Positions 28,613-37,036 of a DNA stretch of 64,000 nucleotides are shown here, in pieces. Below the pieces are notes generated by a model. The model saw only the letters and a list, made by a program, of their open reading frames with translations. It made no database searches and was not told where the DNA came from. Source of the DNA: Chroococcidiopsis sp. CCMEE 29. Its GTDB lineage: Bacteria; Cyanobacteriota; Cyanobacteriia; Cyanobacteriales; Chroococcidiopsidaceae. The translations under genes and the position numbers were made by a program. Positions within the stretch are counted from its first letter, which is position 1, and every line of letters starts with the position of its first letter. Where the stretch lies: positions 248,001 through 312,000 of the forward strand of contig NZ_CP083761.1 of NCBI RefSeq assembly GCF_023558375.1, in the 5' to 3' direction.

Positions 28613-29062
28613 ATGAGTATTAGCAACACTCTCAAACAGAATAATACTGTCACAACAAACCTTAATCAGGACAACGAGGCACCAGCCAGTTCTATACCAG
28701 TCCGCGTGGAATTGCCGAAATCTCCCACGCAACTATCAAGTCAAGAGGAAAAGTCAAGCCTTCCACACAGTCAAAGCCTGAACGCTACGAACGAGCTTAA
28801 AATTCGAGATACACTCAACCTGGCTGGAATTCGTCCAATTGCTGCAAGTGACCTTGAGATTTGTGAGACAGTTAACTTAGCTGGAGTGCGTCCAATTGCC
28901 TCTAGCGAGCTGCAAGTTTCTCAGATCATGTCCCTGATGGGGAACCGTCCTATCGCCTCAAGCAATCTGCAATTCTCCACAACCATTTTAACATCTGGAA
29001 TTCGCCCTATTGCCTCAAATGAGATTGAGGACAGTGGATATCTTATGGGATATCTAGATTAA
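28613..29062 (+). CDS. Protein built from four 19-residue repeats
   Basis: A 149-residue protein. Residues ~1-62 are Ser/Thr/Gln-rich and probably disordered. Residues ~63-138 are four direct repeats of exactly 19 residues, each with the core L-x-G-x-R-P-I-A-x-S/N; the third starts LQVSQIMSL and contains GNRPIASSN. No signal peptide or membrane segment is visible. I do not recognise a named family, though repeats with RPIA cores occur in hypothetical cyanobacterial proteins. A strong terminator follows, and a ~280-bp AT-rich upstream region implies its own promoter. Function unknown. Confidence 0.75.
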   Translation: MSISNTLKQNNTVTTNLNQDNEAPASSIPVRVELPKSPTQLSSQEEKSSLPHSQSLNATNELKIRDTLNLAGIRPIAASDLEICETVNLAGVRPIASSELQVSQIMSLMGNRPIASSNLQFSTTILTSGIRPIASNEIEDSGYLMGYLD

Positions 29063-29089
29063 ACAAACACTAATATCTCTGCCTTTAGC

Positions 29090-29119
29090 AACCCGGTTTC
29101 TTGAAGAAACCGGGTTTTT
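29090..29119 (+). terminator. Rho-independent terminator
   Basis: aacccggtttctt pairs with aagaaaccgggtt (29090-29102 with 29104-29116) followed by a T run. It lies 28 bp after the repeat-protein stop. Its near-perfect symmetry also suits termination from the other side. Confidence 0.85.
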
Positions 29120-29235
29120 AGTGTTAGAACTATTTCTTAATTTTCAGTCTTTTAGTAGAGAAAGCTAATATGTCTTGGGGCAGAAGGCTAGAACGAAAAA
29201 AATTCGATACAGTGTAAACACGATTACAAGAGAAC

Positions 29236-29260
29236 TTCAAAGTTATGAATTAACTTTGAA
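29236..29260. promoter_or_regulatory. Perfect 10-bp inverted repeat upstream of csbD-like gene
   Basis: ttcaaagtta (29236-29245) and taactttgaa (29251-29260) flank a 5-nt loop, 31 bp before the CsbD start. It is either an operator or a 5'-UTR hairpin. Confidence 0.6.
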
Positions 29261-29291
29261 ATAAACTTTGTAAAAGCTACGGAGAAATAAC

Positions 29292-29474
29292 ATGAGCACA
29301 GAAGATAGAGCCGAAGCAACAGGCAAAAATATTGAAGGTAAAGCCCAAGAAGCTTGGGGAAATATCACAGGTGATCCTGAAGATAAAGCAGAAGGGAAAG
29401 CTAAGCAAGCTGAAAGTGAAGTACGTCATGGTGTAGAAGACGTAAAAGATAAAGTAAAAGAAAAGCTTGATTGA
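29292..29474 (+). CDS. CsbD-family stress protein
   Basis: A 60-residue, very hydrophilic helical protein with the CsbD pattern: EATGKNIEGKAQEAWGNITGD, then DKAEGKAKQAESE and a Lys/Asp-rich tail. CsbD proteins are general-stress proteins (sigma-B regulon in Bacillus) of unknown mechanism. It has an ACGGAG ribosome site 6 bp upstream of ATG 29292. It heads a run of three same-direction small genes. The preceding 10-bp inverted repeat and the following hairpin suggest it has its own regulated message. Confidence 0.88.
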   Translation: MSTEDRAEATGKNIEGKAQEAWGNITGDPEDKAEGKAKQAESEVRHGVEDVKDKVKEKLD

Positions 29475-29499
29475 TAACTAAGGCTAGGACGTGAGTAAT

Positions 29500-29537
29500 A
29501 GGAAGGTAAGGTGAAGTACTGACTACCATACCTTCCT
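29500..29537 (+). other. Hairpin after csbD-like gene
   Basis: A perfect 9-bp stem, aggaaggta with taccttcct, around a 20-nt loop. No T run follows, so it may stabilise the mRNA end rather than terminate. Confidence 0.5.
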
Positions 29538-29601
29538 GATTTATGAAGCTAAACCGAACTGAAGTCTGATTTTAATAAATAGTAGTTTTAAGGAGGAAAA
29601 A

Positions 29602-30036
29602 GTGAGTTTACTGCGGCGATTTCGCAAAATATTGACAGCCTTTGTCTTGATTTTAGTCCTCACAACAACTGCCGCTTGTAGCGGGGCAACTCAAGCTAAG
29701 CAACCAACCAATCTACCAGCAATTAATCGCAGTGCTGAGTATAGCCAACTAGAACGGGGCAATACTCGAGTTGGACAAGATTTTGGCACCTGGGTTGTTC
29801 AAACTGGTAAGGGGATGGTTCAAGATGCGTATGTGCGTGACAACAATAAGTTGGGTGTTGTCGTTACACGTCAAGTCCGTCCTAATGAAGTGAAGCCATT
29901 GGCAAGGTCATTAGCCCAAGGCTTTCATAAGAATTTCCCAAATCAAGACTTAACTGTTTTGATGTACGCCCCTGACAAAAAATTGATTTTGACTGCTCGG
30001 TACGATGTTCAATCAAATCAAGTTGAATACAAATAA
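29602..30036 (+). CDS. Conserved cyanobacterial lipoprotein
   Basis: A 144-residue protein starting with GTG 29602 behind a strong AAGGAGG site (29590-29596). The signal peptide ends with the lipobox LTTTAAC (Cys ~26), so the product is likely lipid-anchored. The mature domain (TWVVQTGKGMVQDAYVRDNNKLGVV in part, RQVRPNEVKPLARSLAQGF, and MYAPDKKLILTARYD) has an alternating alpha/beta pattern. I know no assigned function. Its place between CsbD and another small protein suggests a stress-related envelope role, which is inference. Confidence 0.75.
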   Translation: MSLLRRFRKILTAFVLILVLTTTAACSGATQAKQPTNLPAINRSAEYSQLERGNTRVGQDFGTWVVQTGKGMVQDAYVRDNNKLGVVVTRQVRPNEVKPLARSLAQGFHKNFPNQDLTVLMYAPDKKLILTARYDVQSNQVEYK

Positions 30037-30127
30037 CGCAGTAATCAAACTGATTGAACGAAAAATAACTGAGTACAAATTGAATGCAAACAGCGTTTCA
30101 ATGTGAGCATAAAAGGAGATTAGTGTA

Positions 30128-30643
30128 GTGAATAGTAGCGATCAATATAGACGTCAAATCATGAATGATTTGGCTCAAGGTAATGTCGAAAATCTAGATG
30201 AGGCACCAGCACAGGAATACGAAAACTTTGACGATTTTGCTCAGCGGTCTTCGCAGGATGAACGTCGTCAGTTGTTCGGGCGGTCCCTACATCCAGATCG
30301 CATTCCTCCCAGCCAAATGGAGCCAGAACTGCAAAAGGCGATCTCTCAAATTAAGCCCAATGAGCGAGATGACGTAGCTAAGGCATTTTTCAAGCACTTA
30401 AGCAAGCGAGGACTAAACGATCGCCAGCTTGAGCAACAACTGGGTCTTTCTACCCATAATCCAAATCGCATGAGCGCTGATGATGTCAGCAAACTTGCCG
30501 CCTTCGCATATCACAATCACCCTGACATCTTCCAAGAGGTGATGGCGGAGCAACCAGGGATTATTAAGTTTCTGAGCAATCCCTTAGTGGCAGCAGTTTT
30601 AGGAATTGCAGCAGCAAAGTGGTTAGGTAGTCAGCGCAAATAG
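30128..30643 (+). CDS. Small acidic protein with C-terminal hydrophobic helix
   Basis: A 171-residue protein with a GTG start at 30128 (AAAGGAG site ~8 bp upstream). Residues 1-50 are acidic. Residues ~60-140 are helical with SQIKPNERDDVAKAFFKHLSK in part and LSTHNPNRMSADDVSKLAAFAYHNHPDIF. Residues ~150-166 (LVAAVLGIAAAKWLG) form one hydrophobic helix at the C-terminus. It is reminiscent of bacterial YidB-like or CsbD-associated small proteins, but I cannot name a family. It follows the lipoprotein gene by 91 bp in the same direction. Confidence 0.65.
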   Translation: MNSSDQYRRQIMNDLAQGNVENLDEAPAQEYENFDDFAQRSSQDERRQLFGRSLHPDRIPPSQMEPELQKAISQIKPNERDDVAKAFFKHLSKRGLNDRQLEQQLGLSTHNPNRMSADDVSKLAAFAYHNHPDIFQEVMAEQPGIIKFLSNPLVAAVLGIAAAKWLGSQRK

Positions 30644-30656
30644 GTAGAAAGTTAAT

Positions 30657-30718
30657 TTTTGGATTTTAGCTTGTTAGATTTTAGGCTTGGGATTCCCAAG
30701 TCTAAAATTTTGGTTTAG
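30657..30718. repeat. STRR-type repeat enclosing a 14-bp-arm hairpin
   Basis: ttttggattttagc-type units; inside, 30679-30692 pairs with 30694-30707 (one G-T pair). It may double as the terminator of the preceding gene. Confidence 0.65.
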
Positions 30719-30892
30719 AGGTCTTAAGCAATCTAATATATCTTCGTAGTGCTTGCAGGGTAGGAGGAAATTATTATTTATTCACGAAAAAGTGCTATCA
30801 AAACATTTTTTCAACTTTTTAACCAGTTATCTCCAGATCAATTTTAAAGCCTGTATTATGTGTTCATGACCGGGCAGTAGAGAGCTTAGACA

Positions 30893-33595
30893 ATGACCGA
30901 TACAGGCATAATGACAGCAAATCATAATGTAAACCTTGTTGTCCTTTCGGTTCTGATTGCTGTAATAGCCTCCTACACCGCCCTAGATCTGTCGGGTCGG
31001 GTAACAGTAGCCCAAGGGCATGTTCGTAGGCTATGGCTGACTGGAGGTGCGATCGCTATGGGAATTGGCATCTGGTCTATGCACTTTGTCGCCATGCTGG
31101 CCTATAACCTGCCAATCCCGATGGGATACGACTTCAACATCGTCTTAGCCTCGATGGCAGTGGCAGTTTTAGCTTCCGCAGTCGCTCTATTTGTAGTCAG
31201 CCGTCAGCAGATGGGAATATTGGCGCTGCTAGCTGGAAGTTCTGTAATGGGACTTGGGATTGCAGCAATGCACTACACAGGCATGGCAGCGATGCAATTA
31301 GAAGCAATCGCCCGGTATGAACCAAAGCTGGTGGCTCTCTCGATCACGATCGCGATTGGTGCATCCCTAATTGCCCTGCGGCTGGGGTTTCATCTACGGA
31401 CAGAGACAACTGCGCGGGGCAGCGTGCGTAAGCTCGGCAGTGCGATTGTGATGGGGATGGCGATCGCTGGCATGCACTATACTGCGATGGCAGCAGTCAG
31501 CTTCCAGCAGACTAATCAATTAGTAGAGCAGTTGCCCCATGATATGGACAATTCTTTACTAGGAGTTGGAATTGGGATTGCCACATTAGTTCTTCTAGCT
31601 CTAGCACTGCTGACTTCCCTGTTTGATCGGCGCATCAGTATTGAGACTGCAAGAGCAGAAGCACTGCGCCAAAGCGAAGAGCGCTTCCGTTCCCTGGTAC
31701 AAAATTCATCAGATATTATTGCGGTTGTCTCAGCCGATGCCACTGTCGGCTATAAAAGTCCGTCCATCAAACGGATTTTAGGTTATGAATCTGAGAAGTG
31801 GAAAAAGGCTTTTGAATTCGTACATCCTGACGATCTTGCTAAGGCAGAGAGCCTGTTAACGAATGCTCGTAGTTACCCATCTGTCAACATCACAGATGAA
31901 TTTCGTTTACTACACGCAGACGGTCAGGTGCGAGATTTTGAGGTTGTTGTCAATAATCTGCTAACTGAGCCGAGTGTGGCTGGTATTGTTACAACTTACC
32001 ACGACACTACCGAACGCAAACAGGCAGAGCAGGCACTGCAAAAGGCTTATGACGAACTAGAAATCAAAGTAGAGCAGCGTACAGTTGAATTAAAGAATGC
32101 CAACAAGCAATTGCAAGCAGAGATCGCCGAGCGCCAGCGAGCGGAAGAAGCGCTGCAAAAAGCTTATGATGAATTAGAAATTAGAGTAGCAGAACGAACA
32201 GCTGAATTAAGCGCTGCTAACGAACGATTGCAAACAGAGATTATTGAGCGCCAGCGGGCGGAGGAAGAAGTCCGGCTGTTGCAAACCATGACGCAAGCAA
32301 TTAGTGAAGCCCAGGATTTTCACTCGGCGCTGGGTGTGGCTCTGCATCAGGTGTGTAAAGCAACCGGCTGGGATTTTGGAGAAGCGTGGATTCCGCAACC
32401 CGATAACACAGCTCTCATGTGTAGTCCAGCCCGATATAGCAGTGACAAACGGCTAGAGGAATACAGAAAATTAAGTGAAGGTTTGACATTTTTACCAGGT
32501 ATGGGTCTGCCGGGACGCGTTTGGTTATCTCAGCAGCCTGAATGGGTTAAGGAAGTTTCACTCAAGTCAAACAATATTTCTTTTCGCCCCGAGATAGCGA
32601 CTGAATGCGGACTAAGATGCGGTTTAGGAATTCCCATTGTTGCTAACGATCAGGTGTTGGCTGTACTCGTATTTTTCATGTCTGAAACTTGTATAGAGGA
32701 TCAACGACTGGTTGAACTCGTTTCAGCGGTAGCAACTCAATTGGGATGGGTGATTCAGCGCAAGCGAGCGGAAGAAGAAATCAAACAACTGAATCAAGAC
32801 TTGCAGCGGCAGACTGTTGAGCTGGAAGCTGCGAATAAAGAACTCGAGGCATTTTCCTATTCTGTTTCCCATGACTTACGAGCGCCGTTGCGTGCTATGA
32901 GCGGGTTCTCACGGATTTTGCTCAATGATTACGCCCCATACCTTGCTCCAGAAGCCAGACGCTACTTGCAAATGTTACGGGACAACGCTCAGCAAATGGG
33001 CCAATTGATCGACGATCTGCTCAGATTCTCGCGGCTGAGCCGTTCGCAGCTGAAGAAACAGTCAGTCGCGCCTACTGCGATCGTCTGTCAAGCGCTTACA
33101 GAGCTACGGCATGAGCAAGAAAACCGGCAGGTCGAAATTTCAATCAGCGATTTGCCCGTCTGTCAGGCTGACCCGGCACTGCTGAAGCAGGTCTGGGTGA
33201 ACTTGCTGGGCAACGCCCTCAAATTTACTCGCCAACGAGCGATCGCCCAGATTGAAGTTAGCTACCAAGAAACAAGCGACGAAGTTGTCTATTTCATCAA
33301 AGACAATGGTGTGGGCTTTGATATGCAGTATGCCCATAAACTCTTTGGCGTATTTCAACGGCTGCATCGGGCGGAGGACTACGATGGCACAGGTGTAGGT
33401 CTGGCTATTGTGTGGCGTATCATTCACCGCCACGGTGGTCGCGTTTGGGCAGAAGCAGAACTCAACAAAGGTGCAAATTTCTACTTTACTCTGGGAGGTA
33501 ACATTTATAATGACACAGACGACGATAGAAATTTTGTTAGTGGAAGACAATCCCAGCGACGTGGAATTGACACTCCACTCCTTAAGAAGCAGTAA
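30893..33595 (+). CDS. MHYT-PAS-GAF sensor histidine kinase
   Basis: A 900-residue membrane kinase. Residues ~10-245 form the seven-helix MHYT sensor with motifs MHFV (63), MHYT (126) and MHYT (194), thought to bind copper and sense O2, CO or NO. A PAS domain (~262-378) follows, then two nearly identical 39-residue coiled-coil repeats (381-419, 420-458). A GAF domain (~470-625) has no bilin-type Cys motif. HisKA ([16 protein letters not shown]) and HATPase ([21 protein letters not shown]) close it, as in Cph1/phytochrome-type kinases. The last 86 bp overlap the start of the response regulator gene, which implies translational coupling. Confidence 0.93.
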   Translation: MTDTGIMTANHNVNLVVLSVLIAVIASYTALDLSGRVTVAQGHVRRLWLTGGAIAMGIGIWSMHFVAMLAYNLPIPMGYDFNIVLASMAVAVLASAVALFVVSRQQMGILALLAGSSVMGLGIAAMHYTGMAAMQLEAIARYEPKLVALSITIAIGASLIALRLGFHLRTETTARGSVRKLGSAIVMGMAIAGMHYTAMAAVSFQQTNQLVEQLPHDMDNSLLGVGIGIATLVLLALALLTSLFDRRISIETARAEALRQSEERFRSLVQNSSDIIAVVSADATVGYKSPSIKRILGYESEKWKKAFEFVHPDDLAKAESLLTNARSYPSVNITDEFRLLHADGQVRDFEVVVNNLLTEPSVAGIVTTYHDTTERKQAEQALQKAYDELEIKVEQRTVELKNANKQLQAEIAERQRAEEALQKAYDELEIRVAERTAELSAANERLQTEIIERQRAEEEVRLLQTMTQAISEAQDFHSALGVALHQVCKATGWDFGEAWIPQPDNTALMCSPARYSSDKRLEEYRKLSEGLTFLPGMGLPGRVWLSQQPEWVKEVSLKSNNISFRPEIATECGLRCGLGIPIVANDQVLAVLVFFMSETCIEDQRLVELVSAVATQLGWVIQRKRAEEEIKQLNQDLQRQTVELEAANKELEAFSYSVSHDLRAPLRAMSGFSRILLNDYAPYLAPEARRYLQMLRDNAQQMGQLIDDLLRFSRLSRSQLKKQSVAPTAIVCQALTELRHEQENRQVEISISDLPVCQADPALLKQVWVNLLGNALKFTRQRAIAQIEVSYQETSDEVVYFIKDNGVGFDMQYAHKLFGVFQRLHRAEDYDGTGVGLAIVWRIIHRHGGRVWAEAELNKGANFYFTLGGNIYNDTDDDRNFVSGRQSQRRGIDTPLLKKQ

Positions 33596-33953
33596 AGTGA
33601 CTAATCACATTGAGGTTGTGCGTGACGGTGCTGAAGCGCTGGACTTTATTTTCTGCACTGGACCTTATACACACCGCGATTTTCAGAACAGTCCTAAATT
33701 GATTCTGCTTGACCTGAAGCTGCCGAAAGTAGACGGTATAGAAGTGCTAAAGCGTGTCAAGGCCGACTCCCACACCTGCAGGATTCCCGTGGTAGTGCTC
33801 ACCTCGTCTCGCGAGGATTGCGACATCATTGAGAGTTATCAACTCGGCGTCAACAGTTACATTGTCAAGCCGGTGGACTTTGAACAGTTGGCGGAGGCTG
33901 TACGGCAGTTGGGATTTTATTGGCTGCTGCTTAACCAATCTCCGTTGCAGTAG
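33510..33953 (+). CDS. Rcp1-type response regulator
   Basis: A 147-residue single receiver domain of the phytochrome-partner (Rcp1) group: [18 protein letters not shown], phospho-acceptor D68 in [13 protein letters not shown], a TSS motif near residue 98, and K120 in [22 protein letters not shown] loop precedes the phospho-site strand, as is usual in this group. The start at ATG 33510 has a GGGAGG site upstream and gives the normal N-terminus; an earlier in-frame codon at 33408 is inside the kinase gene. It probably receives phosphate from the MHYT kinase. No output domain is present. Confidence 0.92.
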   Translation: MTQTTIEILLVEDNPSDVELTLHSLRSSKVTNHIEVVRDGAEALDFIFCTGPYTHRDFQNSPKLILLDLKLPKVDGIEVLKRVKADSHTCRIPVVVLTSSREDCDIIESYQLGVNSYIVKPVDFEQLAEAVRQLGFYWLLLNQSPLQ

Positions 33954-33986
33954 AGAAGTTAGCTCTAGAGACTATTAATATTGCTT

Positions 33987-36026
33987 ATGCGTATTTTGAT
34001 TGTTGAGAACTCGCTGTGTGATACTGAATTGATGCTATATGAACTGCGTCGGGAGCGGCTTCAAGTAGACTGGAAGCGTGTGGAAACTGAGTCAGATTAT
34101 CTTGCCTGTTTGGATGCAGGCTTTGATGTGATTCTCTCCGATTTCAATATGCCTCAGTTTGAAGCGATGCGGGCGCTGCAACTTTTGCAGGAGCGCGGTT
34201 TGGATATTCCTTTCATCATTGTCACAGGTAGCATCAGCGAAGAAGTAGCGGTGGAGTGTATGAAGCTGGGTGCCGCTGACTACCTACTCAAAGATCGACT
34301 GGTACGGCTAGGGCAGGCAGTACTCCAAGCTGTGCAACAAAAACAACTGCGCGATGCGAAGCGGCAGGCTGAAGCTGCCTTGCAAACAAGTGAAGCGCGC
34401 TTCCGAAGACTAGCCGATAACGCTCAAGACATCATTTACCAGTATCGGATTGCCCCCACTCGAGGCTTTGAATATGTTAGTCCTGCAGTTACAAAGATTA
34501 CTGGCTATACACCAGAAGAGCATTATTCCGATCCCGAACTGTGGTTGAAGCTGGTCCATGAAGATGATAGGAGAATATTACAGCAATGGTTCACTGGAGC
34601 GGGACTGACCCAGCATGCAGTTCTGCGTTGGCTGTGCAAAGACGGTGCAACGATCTGGACAGAACATAGCAAAGTTAATATCTACAATGATTTTGGGAAC
34701 CTGATTGCCATTGAGGGAATTGCCCGCGATATTACTGAGCGCAAGCAGGCAGAAGAGGTATTGCTACAACAAGCCGAGCGGGAACGACTGGTAGCAGAGA
34801 TTGCCCAGCGAATTCGTCAGTCATTGAACCTAGAGGATATTCTTAATACCACAGTACAGGAAGTGCGGCAATTTCTCCAAGCCGACCGCGCCATCATCTA
34901 CCGCTTTCAGCCCGATTGGAGCGGAGTTGTGGCGATGGAGTCTGTAGCGGCAGGTTGGAAACCTATTCTGAACACGATAGTTGACGACTCCTGCTTTAAG
35001 GATTCCTATGTCCAGCACTACCAGCAGGGTCGCATCAGTGCTATAGAGGATATCTACACGGCAGGTTTAAGCCAGTGTTATATCGATTTACTAGCTCAAT
35101 TTCAAATTAGAGCCAATTTGGTAGTACCAATTCTGCAAGGAGAACAATTGTGGGGACTGTTGATTACCCATCAATGTAGTGGACCACGAACCTGGAAACC
35201 CCTAGAAATTAGCTTGCTAAATCAACTAGCAACCCAGGCAGCGATCGCCCTTTATAATGCCCAAAGCTACGAACGCCTAGAGCAGTTAGTGAAACAGCGC
35301 ACCCAAGAATTAGAGCAGGAGAAACTGATTTCAGAAACGGCTAATCGTGCCAAAAGTGAATTTCTCACCTACATGAGCCACGAACTACGCACACCTCTTA
35401 ACAGCATCTTAGGGTTGTCTAACCTACTACTAGAACAAATTTTTGGTCCATTGAACGAAAAACAGCAACAGTATATTGCCGGTATTTCTTCCTCTGGACA
35501 GCACCTGTTGAACTTGATTAATGACCTACTAGATTTATCGAAGATTGAAGCTGGCAAAGAAGAATTAACCTTGGAAACACTTCAGGTTGAGGAAGTTTGT
35601 CAAACATGTCTATCCCTAATTCAGGAGCAGGCGCGAAACCAAGGTCTGCAACTCTCATTGGTTACGGCTGCCGAGGTAACAACCTGTATTGCCGACCAGC
35701 GGCGATTACAGCAAATTTTATTCAACCTGCTTTCAAACGCTGTTAAGTTTACAGAGACTGGCTCAGTCACACTCAAAGTTGAGCAAACTGAAGACACCAT
35801 TAATTTCTCAGTGATTGATACTGGAATTGGCATTTTAGCAGCAAATCAAGCGTCTTTGTTTCAACCGTTCCGGCAACTGGATAGCGATCTTACCCGCAAG
35901 CCTGAGGGTACAGGTCTTGGCTTAGCATTATCTCGCAAGCTAGCACGCCTGCATGGAGGAGACATTACAGTCACTTCAGAACTAGGACGCGGTAGTTGCT
36001 TTACTCTGCATTTACCCAGAGAGTGA
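33987..36026 (+). CDS. REC-PAS-GAF histidine kinase with DXCF cyanobacteriochrome-type GAF
   Basis: A 679-residue protein from ATG 33987 (a TTG lies two codons earlier). The receiver (1-118) has D52 in LSDFNMPQ. A PAS domain (~135-252) follows, then a GAF (~270-425) of the bilin-binding type: the second-Cys motif DSCF (C336) and the canonical-Cys segment GLSQCYIDLLAQFQIRANLVVPIL (C364). Both cysteines of DXCF cyanobacteriochromes are therefore present; the residue after the canonical Cys is Tyr rather than His. HisKA (H465 in MSHELRTPLNSI) and HATPase complete a kinase. It is probably a blue/green-range photoreceptor acting with the upstream kinase and regulator; chromophore binding is inferred. 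Confidence 0.9.
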   Translation: MRILIVENSLCDTELMLYELRRERLQVDWKRVETESDYLACLDAGFDVILSDFNMPQFEAMRALQLLQERGLDIPFIIVTGSISEEVAVECMKLGAADYLLKDRLVRLGQAVLQAVQQKQLRDAKRQAEAALQTSEARFRRLADNAQDIIYQYRIAPTRGFEYVSPAVTKITGYTPEEHYSDPELWLKLVHEDDRRILQQWFTGAGLTQHAVLRWLCKDGATIWTEHSKVNIYNDFGNLIAIEGIARDITERKQAEEVLLQQAERERLVAEIAQRIRQSLNLEDILNTTVQEVRQFLQADRAIIYRFQPDWSGVVAMESVAAGWKPILNTIVDDSCFKDSYVQHYQQGRISAIEDIYTAGLSQCYIDLLAQFQIRANLVVPILQGEQLWGLLITHQCSGPRTWKPLEISLLNQLATQAAIALYNAQSYERLEQLVKQRTQELEQEKLISETANRAKSEFLTYMSHELRTPLNSILGLSNLLLEQIFGPLNEKQQQYIAGISSSGQHLLNLINDLLDLSKIEAGKEELTLETLQVEEVCQTCLSLIQEQARNQGLQLSLVTAAEVTTCIADQRRLQQILFNLLSNAVKFTETGSVTLKVEQTEDTINFSVIDTGIGILAANQASLFQPFRQLDSDLTRKPEGTGLGLALSRKLARLHGGDITVTSELGRGSCFTLHLPRE

Positions 36027-36157
36027 GAGCAGGGGAAGCAGGGGAAGCAGGGGAGAGGAAAGAAGGTGGGGAGGCTGTCCGACTCATGAGTCACCCCATC
36101 ACCCCATCACCCCATCACAGCAATCCCCCTCGCAAGAGCGCCCCTCGCCTCTCGCCC
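36026..36157. repeat. Low-complexity repeats: aggggaagc x3 and accccatc x3
   Basis: Between convergent kinase and rpe genes: three 9-bp G-rich units (36031-36058), three 8-bp accccatc units (~36093-36116), then cgcccctcgcctctcgcccc. The end of this block touches the rpe stop. Confidence 0.8.
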
Positions 36158-36865
36158 CTAGACTGTTACCAATTCCGGTGTTGGACGCTTACTGTTGCGA
36201 ATACCTTCAATCGCCTCTGCATAGTCCTTTGCCTTAAACACTGCTGAACCAGCGACAATAGCATTCGCTCCAGCTTCCAATACTTGCCAGGTATTGTTGC
36301 CTTTTAGACCGCCATCCACTTCAATCCAGGGAGCGAGACCGCGCTGATCGCACATCTGACGCAGTTTGCGGATTTTGGGCAGTACAGCTGGGATAAAGCT
36401 CTGACCGCCAAAGCCTGGGTTAACACTCATAATCAGTATCAGGTCACACACCTCCAGCACATACTCAATTAATTCCAACGGTGAGGAAGGATTGAGTACA
36501 ACACCAGCTTTTTTCCCCAGTTCTCTAATCTGGCAGAGAGTGCGGTGCAGGTGAGGTGAGGCGTTGTGTTCCGCATGAACGGAAATAATATCGGCACCCG
36601 CTTTCGCAAAGTCCTCTACATACTTTTCTGGCTCCACAATCATCAAGTGAACATCCAGCGGTTTTTGGGTAATTGGGCGAATGGCTTCAACAATCAGTGG
36701 GCCAATCGTAATATTGGGGACAAATCTACCGTCCATGACATCAACATGAATCCAGTCTGCTCCAGCCGCATCTACAGCCCGGATTTCTTCTCCCAGACGG
36801 CTAAAATCCGCTGATAAGATAGAGGGGGCAATCACAATGGGCTTTTGGGATGGCGTTTGGGTCAT
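36158..36865 (-). CDS. rpe: Ribulose-phosphate 3-epimerase
   Basis: A 235-residue TIM-barrel enzyme interconverting ribulose 5-phosphate and xylulose 5-phosphate in the Calvin cycle and pentose phosphate pathway. Metal and active-site signatures are intact: [15 protein letters not shown], the [10 protein letters not shown] motif, [28 protein letters not shown], and [10 protein letters not shown]. The phosphate site near the C-terminus contains AIVAGSAVF. It starts at ATG 36865 with an AGGAG site upstream. It is monocistronic. Confidence 0.98.
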   Translation of the reverse strand: MTQTPSQKPIVIAPSILSADFSRLGEEIRAVDAAGADWIHVDVMDGRFVPNITIGPLIVEAIRPITQKPLDVHLMIVEPEKYVEDFAKAGADIISVHAEHNASPHLHRTLCQIRELGKKAGVVLNPSSPLELIEYVLEVCDLILIMSVNPGFGGQSFIPAVLPKIRKLRQMCDQRGLAPWIEVDGGLKGNNTWQVLEAGANAIVAGSAVFKAKDYAEAIEGIRNSKRPTPELVTV

Positions 36866-36917
36866 GGCTAGTATTTCTCCTATCCTGGATTGAATAAAAG
36901 TTATCAGTCAACCGATT

Positions 36918-36956
36918 TTGGATAATAAACTTGAGATCTAAAATCTAAAATTCAGT
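36918..36956. repeat. STRR-type repeat
   Basis: tctaaaa units between rpe and the subtilase-like gene; same family as 7258-7285. Confidence 0.65.
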
Positions 36957-37036
36957 TAACTGGTGAATGCTGAGGGTTTGTAATTAGTTTAACAAAATCT
37001 TTAGGTTTGACTCTAATTACCTCAACAGTGGGGCAG

